Shown piece by piece: positions 32,401-33,715 of a DNA stretch of 33,715 bases. Every line of letters starts with the position of its first letter. Position 1 is the first letter of the stretch. The notes beneath the pieces were generated by a model. The model saw only the letters and a list, made by a program, of their open reading frames with translations, did no database searches and was not told where the DNA came from. The translations under genes and the position numbers were made by a program. The stretch lies in contig CANJKA010000033.1 of assembly GCA_947474675.1 (NCBI GenBank), positions 1-33,715 of the forward strand. The letters are read 5' to 3'. The DNA comes from Flavobacteriales bacterium (lineage in GTDB: Bacteria; Bacteroidota; Bacteroidia; Flavobacteriales_D; Crocinitomicaceae).

Positions 32401-33715
32401 CTCATTTAGGAACGTATGATCCTATAACAATGACTCCTGGTACTTATACATACACAATTGCAGCAACAGGAGGTTGTTTAATTCCTGATTTTTCTACCGT
32501 TATAGTTACTGAAGTTTTAACGCCAAATGCGGGTGTTGATGGGGTAATAACGGTGTGTGAAAATGGAGCAAGTGTTGATTTATTTTCTTCTTTAACTGGA
32601 ACACCAGGTACTTCAGGAACTTGGTCAGGTACTTCTACGTTAACAGGAGCATATTTAGGAACGTATGATCCAACAACAATGGTTCCGGGAGTGTATACGT
32701 ATTCAGTTATTGTTCCTGGTTGTGTTCCAAGTGATTTTTCAACTGTAACGATAACGGAATCTTCTTTACCTTTAGCAGGTGTTGATGGAGCAATTACGGT
32801 TTGTTCAAATGGTTCTTCTATTGATTTATTTTCATCATTGACAGGTTCACCTAATACAACTGGAACTTGGTCTGGACCTTCAGTTTTAGTGGGTGGATAT
32901 TTAGGAACATACAATCCTTCAACTTTAACTCCAGGATCTTATATTTATACAGTATCTGCAACTTCATGCTCAAATGATATTTCAACAGTAATCGTTACGG
33001 AAACAACAGCACCAAATGCTGGCGTTGATGGAGCAATTACAGTTTGCTCAAATGGTTCTTCTGTTGATTTATTTTCATCATTGACGGGTTCTCCTAATAC
33101 AACAGGAACATGGACTGGGACCTCAGTATTAACAGGTGGATATTTAGGAACATATGATCCATCAACTTTCACAGCAGGAATTTACACGTACACCGTTGCA
33201 GCTACTGCATGCGTTAGTGATATTTCAACTGTTACTGTTACTGAATCAATTGTTCCAGATGCTGGTATTGATGGAGTGATTACGGTTTGTTCAAATGGTT
33301 CATCGATTGATTTATATTCTTCATTAACGGGTTCTCCTTTGTTAACAGGTACATGGTCAGGTCCTTCCGTTCTAGTTGGCGGATATTTAGGAACTTATGA
33401 TCCTTCCAGTTTAACGGCAGGTTCTTATACTTATACTGTTTCTGCAATTGCCTGTTCGAATGATGTTTCAACGGTAATTGTCACGGAAACAACAGCTCCA
33501 AATGCTGGTGTTGACGGTGTATTAACCGTATGTTCAAGTGGAGCTGCTGTCAATTTATTCTCATCTTTATCAGGTTCACCAGATATTGTAGGTATTTGGA
33601 CAGGACCTTCTGTTCTTGGAGGTGCTCATTTAGGAACTTATACTCCTTCAACATTAACAGCTGGAATTTATACCTATACTGTTTCTGCATTAGCTTGTTC
33701 TGATGATGTTTCAAC
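29481..33715 (+). CDS. Giant T9SS-type repeat surface protein, 3' end beyond the window
   Basis: An open frame of at least 1411 codons runs off the right edge. The N terminus is a signal peptide (start ATG 29481, or ATG 29517 which gives MVKSTTLLLGLFVFL...SVSSQ). A P-domain-like module follows (VLKQVNLKLGDG; RLTSPSGTVISI; NGENPNGNWVLEI), then a beta module (GCNWNGAHNNSAWFVF; EQFNLSGLIPGNKYYLVVDG), both closely like the middle of the protein at 20142-22853. One Ig-like unit then leads into 12 tandem Ig-like repeats of 81-84 residues (NAGVDGAITVCSNGSSVDLF; TGTWSGPSVL; GTYDPSTLTPGTYTYTV). Each repeat has two cysteines. A long, stalk-like adhesin is inferred; the expected C-terminal sorting domain lies outside the window. 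Small opposite-strand frames inside the repeats are shadows. Confidence 0.88.
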   Translation, partial: MFNLKISNTIKKMVKSTTLLLGLFVFLVFSVSSQTFTNNTGQAYNTWNSNNTWATSLSRTVLVSGLSNPLSAGGTVLKQVNLKLGDGTSVNLTTYSIRLTSPSGTVISIVSLGNFNATTAYNVDIKYRDDNLLQFPSNSNQNPYSIGYYRTTTANSFSTVNGENPNGNWVLEIVEGTTTEIAFVSVDLVFGTAIVVNDVSGTTTNDDCSTPQCMGESSVVKATISSYTGNANDPNTLAPYPGGCNWNGAHNNSAWFVFKPSATTAKVTISGISNSIQTLIVDETNACVAGSQTVPTGGCPIDAVNDTYTSPRYTPSSGSSSNEQFNLSGLIPGNKYYLVVDGNGGLISPLYIELSGGLVDLCCATIISGSTDVCAGSASTLYSQLGGALGGTWSVTPVSAGTIDAAGNFTPGNPLSNVSATISYDDGSCTKTFSVTVHAAPIAGTVGSITVCSNGSSVNLFSSLGGSPSSSGIWSGPSVLTGGNLGTYNPVTLTAGAYTYTVSETSCTNASAIVTVTETTAPDAGTAGSITLCANGSSVNLFSSLGGTPVTTGTWSGPSVLAGGYLGTYDPSTLSPGAYTYTVTAASCPNATAIVTVTESAVPNAGTSGTITLCSNGASVNLFASLGGTPASTGVWTGPSVLVGGNLGTYNPVTLTPGIYTYTVSATSCADATATVTVTETTAPDAGLAGSISLCSNGSSVNLYSSLGGSPFTTGIWTGPSALAGGYLGTYDPSILTPGVYTYTVSASSCADATALVTVTETVAPNAGIDGVVTICSIGASQDLFTILGGSPDITGTWSISPSALGGAHLGTYDPTTMAPGTYTYTVLATAPCLVNDIATVVVTEVLTPDAGVDAVVTVCANGSPIDLFNSLTGTPNIAGTWSGTSTLTGAYLGTYDPTTMTPGIYTYAVIVPGCVPSDFSTVTVTETPVLNAGIDATVTICSVGASQDLFTLLGGSPDITGTWSASPSTLGGAHLGTYDPITMTPGTYTYTIAATGGCLIPDFSTVIVTEVLTPNAGVDGVITVCENGASVDLFSSLTGTPGTSGTWSGTSTLTGAYLGTYDPTTMVPGVYTYSVIVPGCVPSDFSTVTITESSLPLAGVDGAITVCSNGSSIDLFSSLTGSPNTTGTWSGPSVLVGGYLGTYNPSTLTPGSYIYTVSATSCSNDISTVIVTETTAPNAGVDGAITVCSNGSSVDLFSSLTGSPNTTGTWTGTSVLTGGYLGTYDPSTFTAGIYTYTVAATACVSDISTVTVTESIVPDAGIDGVITVCSNGSSIDLYSSLTGSPLLTGTWSGPSVLVGGYLGTYDPSSLTAGSYTYTVSAIACSNDVSTVIVTETTAPNAGVDGVLTVCSSGAAVNLFSSLSGSPDIVGIWTGPSVLGGAHLGTYTPSTLTAGIYTYTVSALACSDDVS
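30807..33715 (+). repeat. Twelve tandem Ig-like coding repeats, period 243 bp
   Basis: Repeat starts (Ala codon of the NAG/DAG motif) are at 30807, 31050, 31293, 31536, 31779, 32031, 32277, 32529, 32775, 33018, 33261 and 33504. Spacing is 243 bp, except 252, 246, 252 and 246 for repeats 5 to 8. Repeats 5+6 and 7+8 are a duplicated pair (498 bp). The array is cut by the window end. Confidence 0.9.

Noticed and set aside
32444..33471. Long open frames on the minus strand inside the giant repeat gene
   Set aside because: They repeat with the same 243-bp period as the plus-strand gene, have no start signals, and have low-complexity composition that mirrors the coding repeats. They are shadows.

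Overview
The window looks like a chromosome segment of a low-GC, marine or aquatic member of the Bacteroidota, most likely Flavobacteriales and probably close to Fluviicola/Crocinitomicaceae. This is inferred from very AT-rich DNA, TAnnTTTG-type -7 boxes, many type IX secretion system (T9SS) cargo proteins with three kinds of C-terminal sorting region, SprB-type repeats, lamin-tail domains and a Bacteroidota-style integrative element. No rRNA, complete tRNA or CRISPR array was seen.

Layout. 1-2700: a small cysteine-rich exported protein, an 11-repeat TPR protein and a lipoprotein. 2878-8031: a compact integrative element with an XRE regulator, a zinc-finger/Toprim-like primase, a RepA-like ATPase, a small protein, an excisionase-like HTH protein, an unknown protein and a tyrosine integrase. 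It has an iteron-like, origin-like spacer and tandem 11-bp repeats beside the xis-like and int genes. No relaxase is visible. 8169-9680: a Fic AMP-transferase gene with a strong palindromic operator, flanked by two hairpins of similar layout. 9929-13520: a graveyard of T9SS cargo genes (one pseudogene with two in-frame stops and a terminal frameshift, plus three shorter fragments) around one intact secreted protein. 13553-25088: four large T9SS surface-protein genes on the minus strand (two tandem LTD/SprB paralogs, a P-domain protein and a beta-helix protein). 25176-27900: a 7-TM protein and an alpha-helical repeat protein, both of unknown function. 28383-33715: a secreted type A sorting-domain protein, then a giant repeat adhesin-like gene that runs off the window edge.

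Main observation. Three promoters of the large surface-protein genes share a direct-repeat element, ATTACA-N4-ATTACAT when read in the gene direction. It always lies 37 bp upstream of a -7-like box. A degraded copy at 38 bp precedes the giant gene. This looks like the binding site of an unidentified activator that co-regulates surface proteins, possibly a regulon for gliding or adhesion. Other candidate regulatory sites are perfect inverted repeats at the fic promoter, over the start codon of the 27900 gene, and before the 22853 gene.
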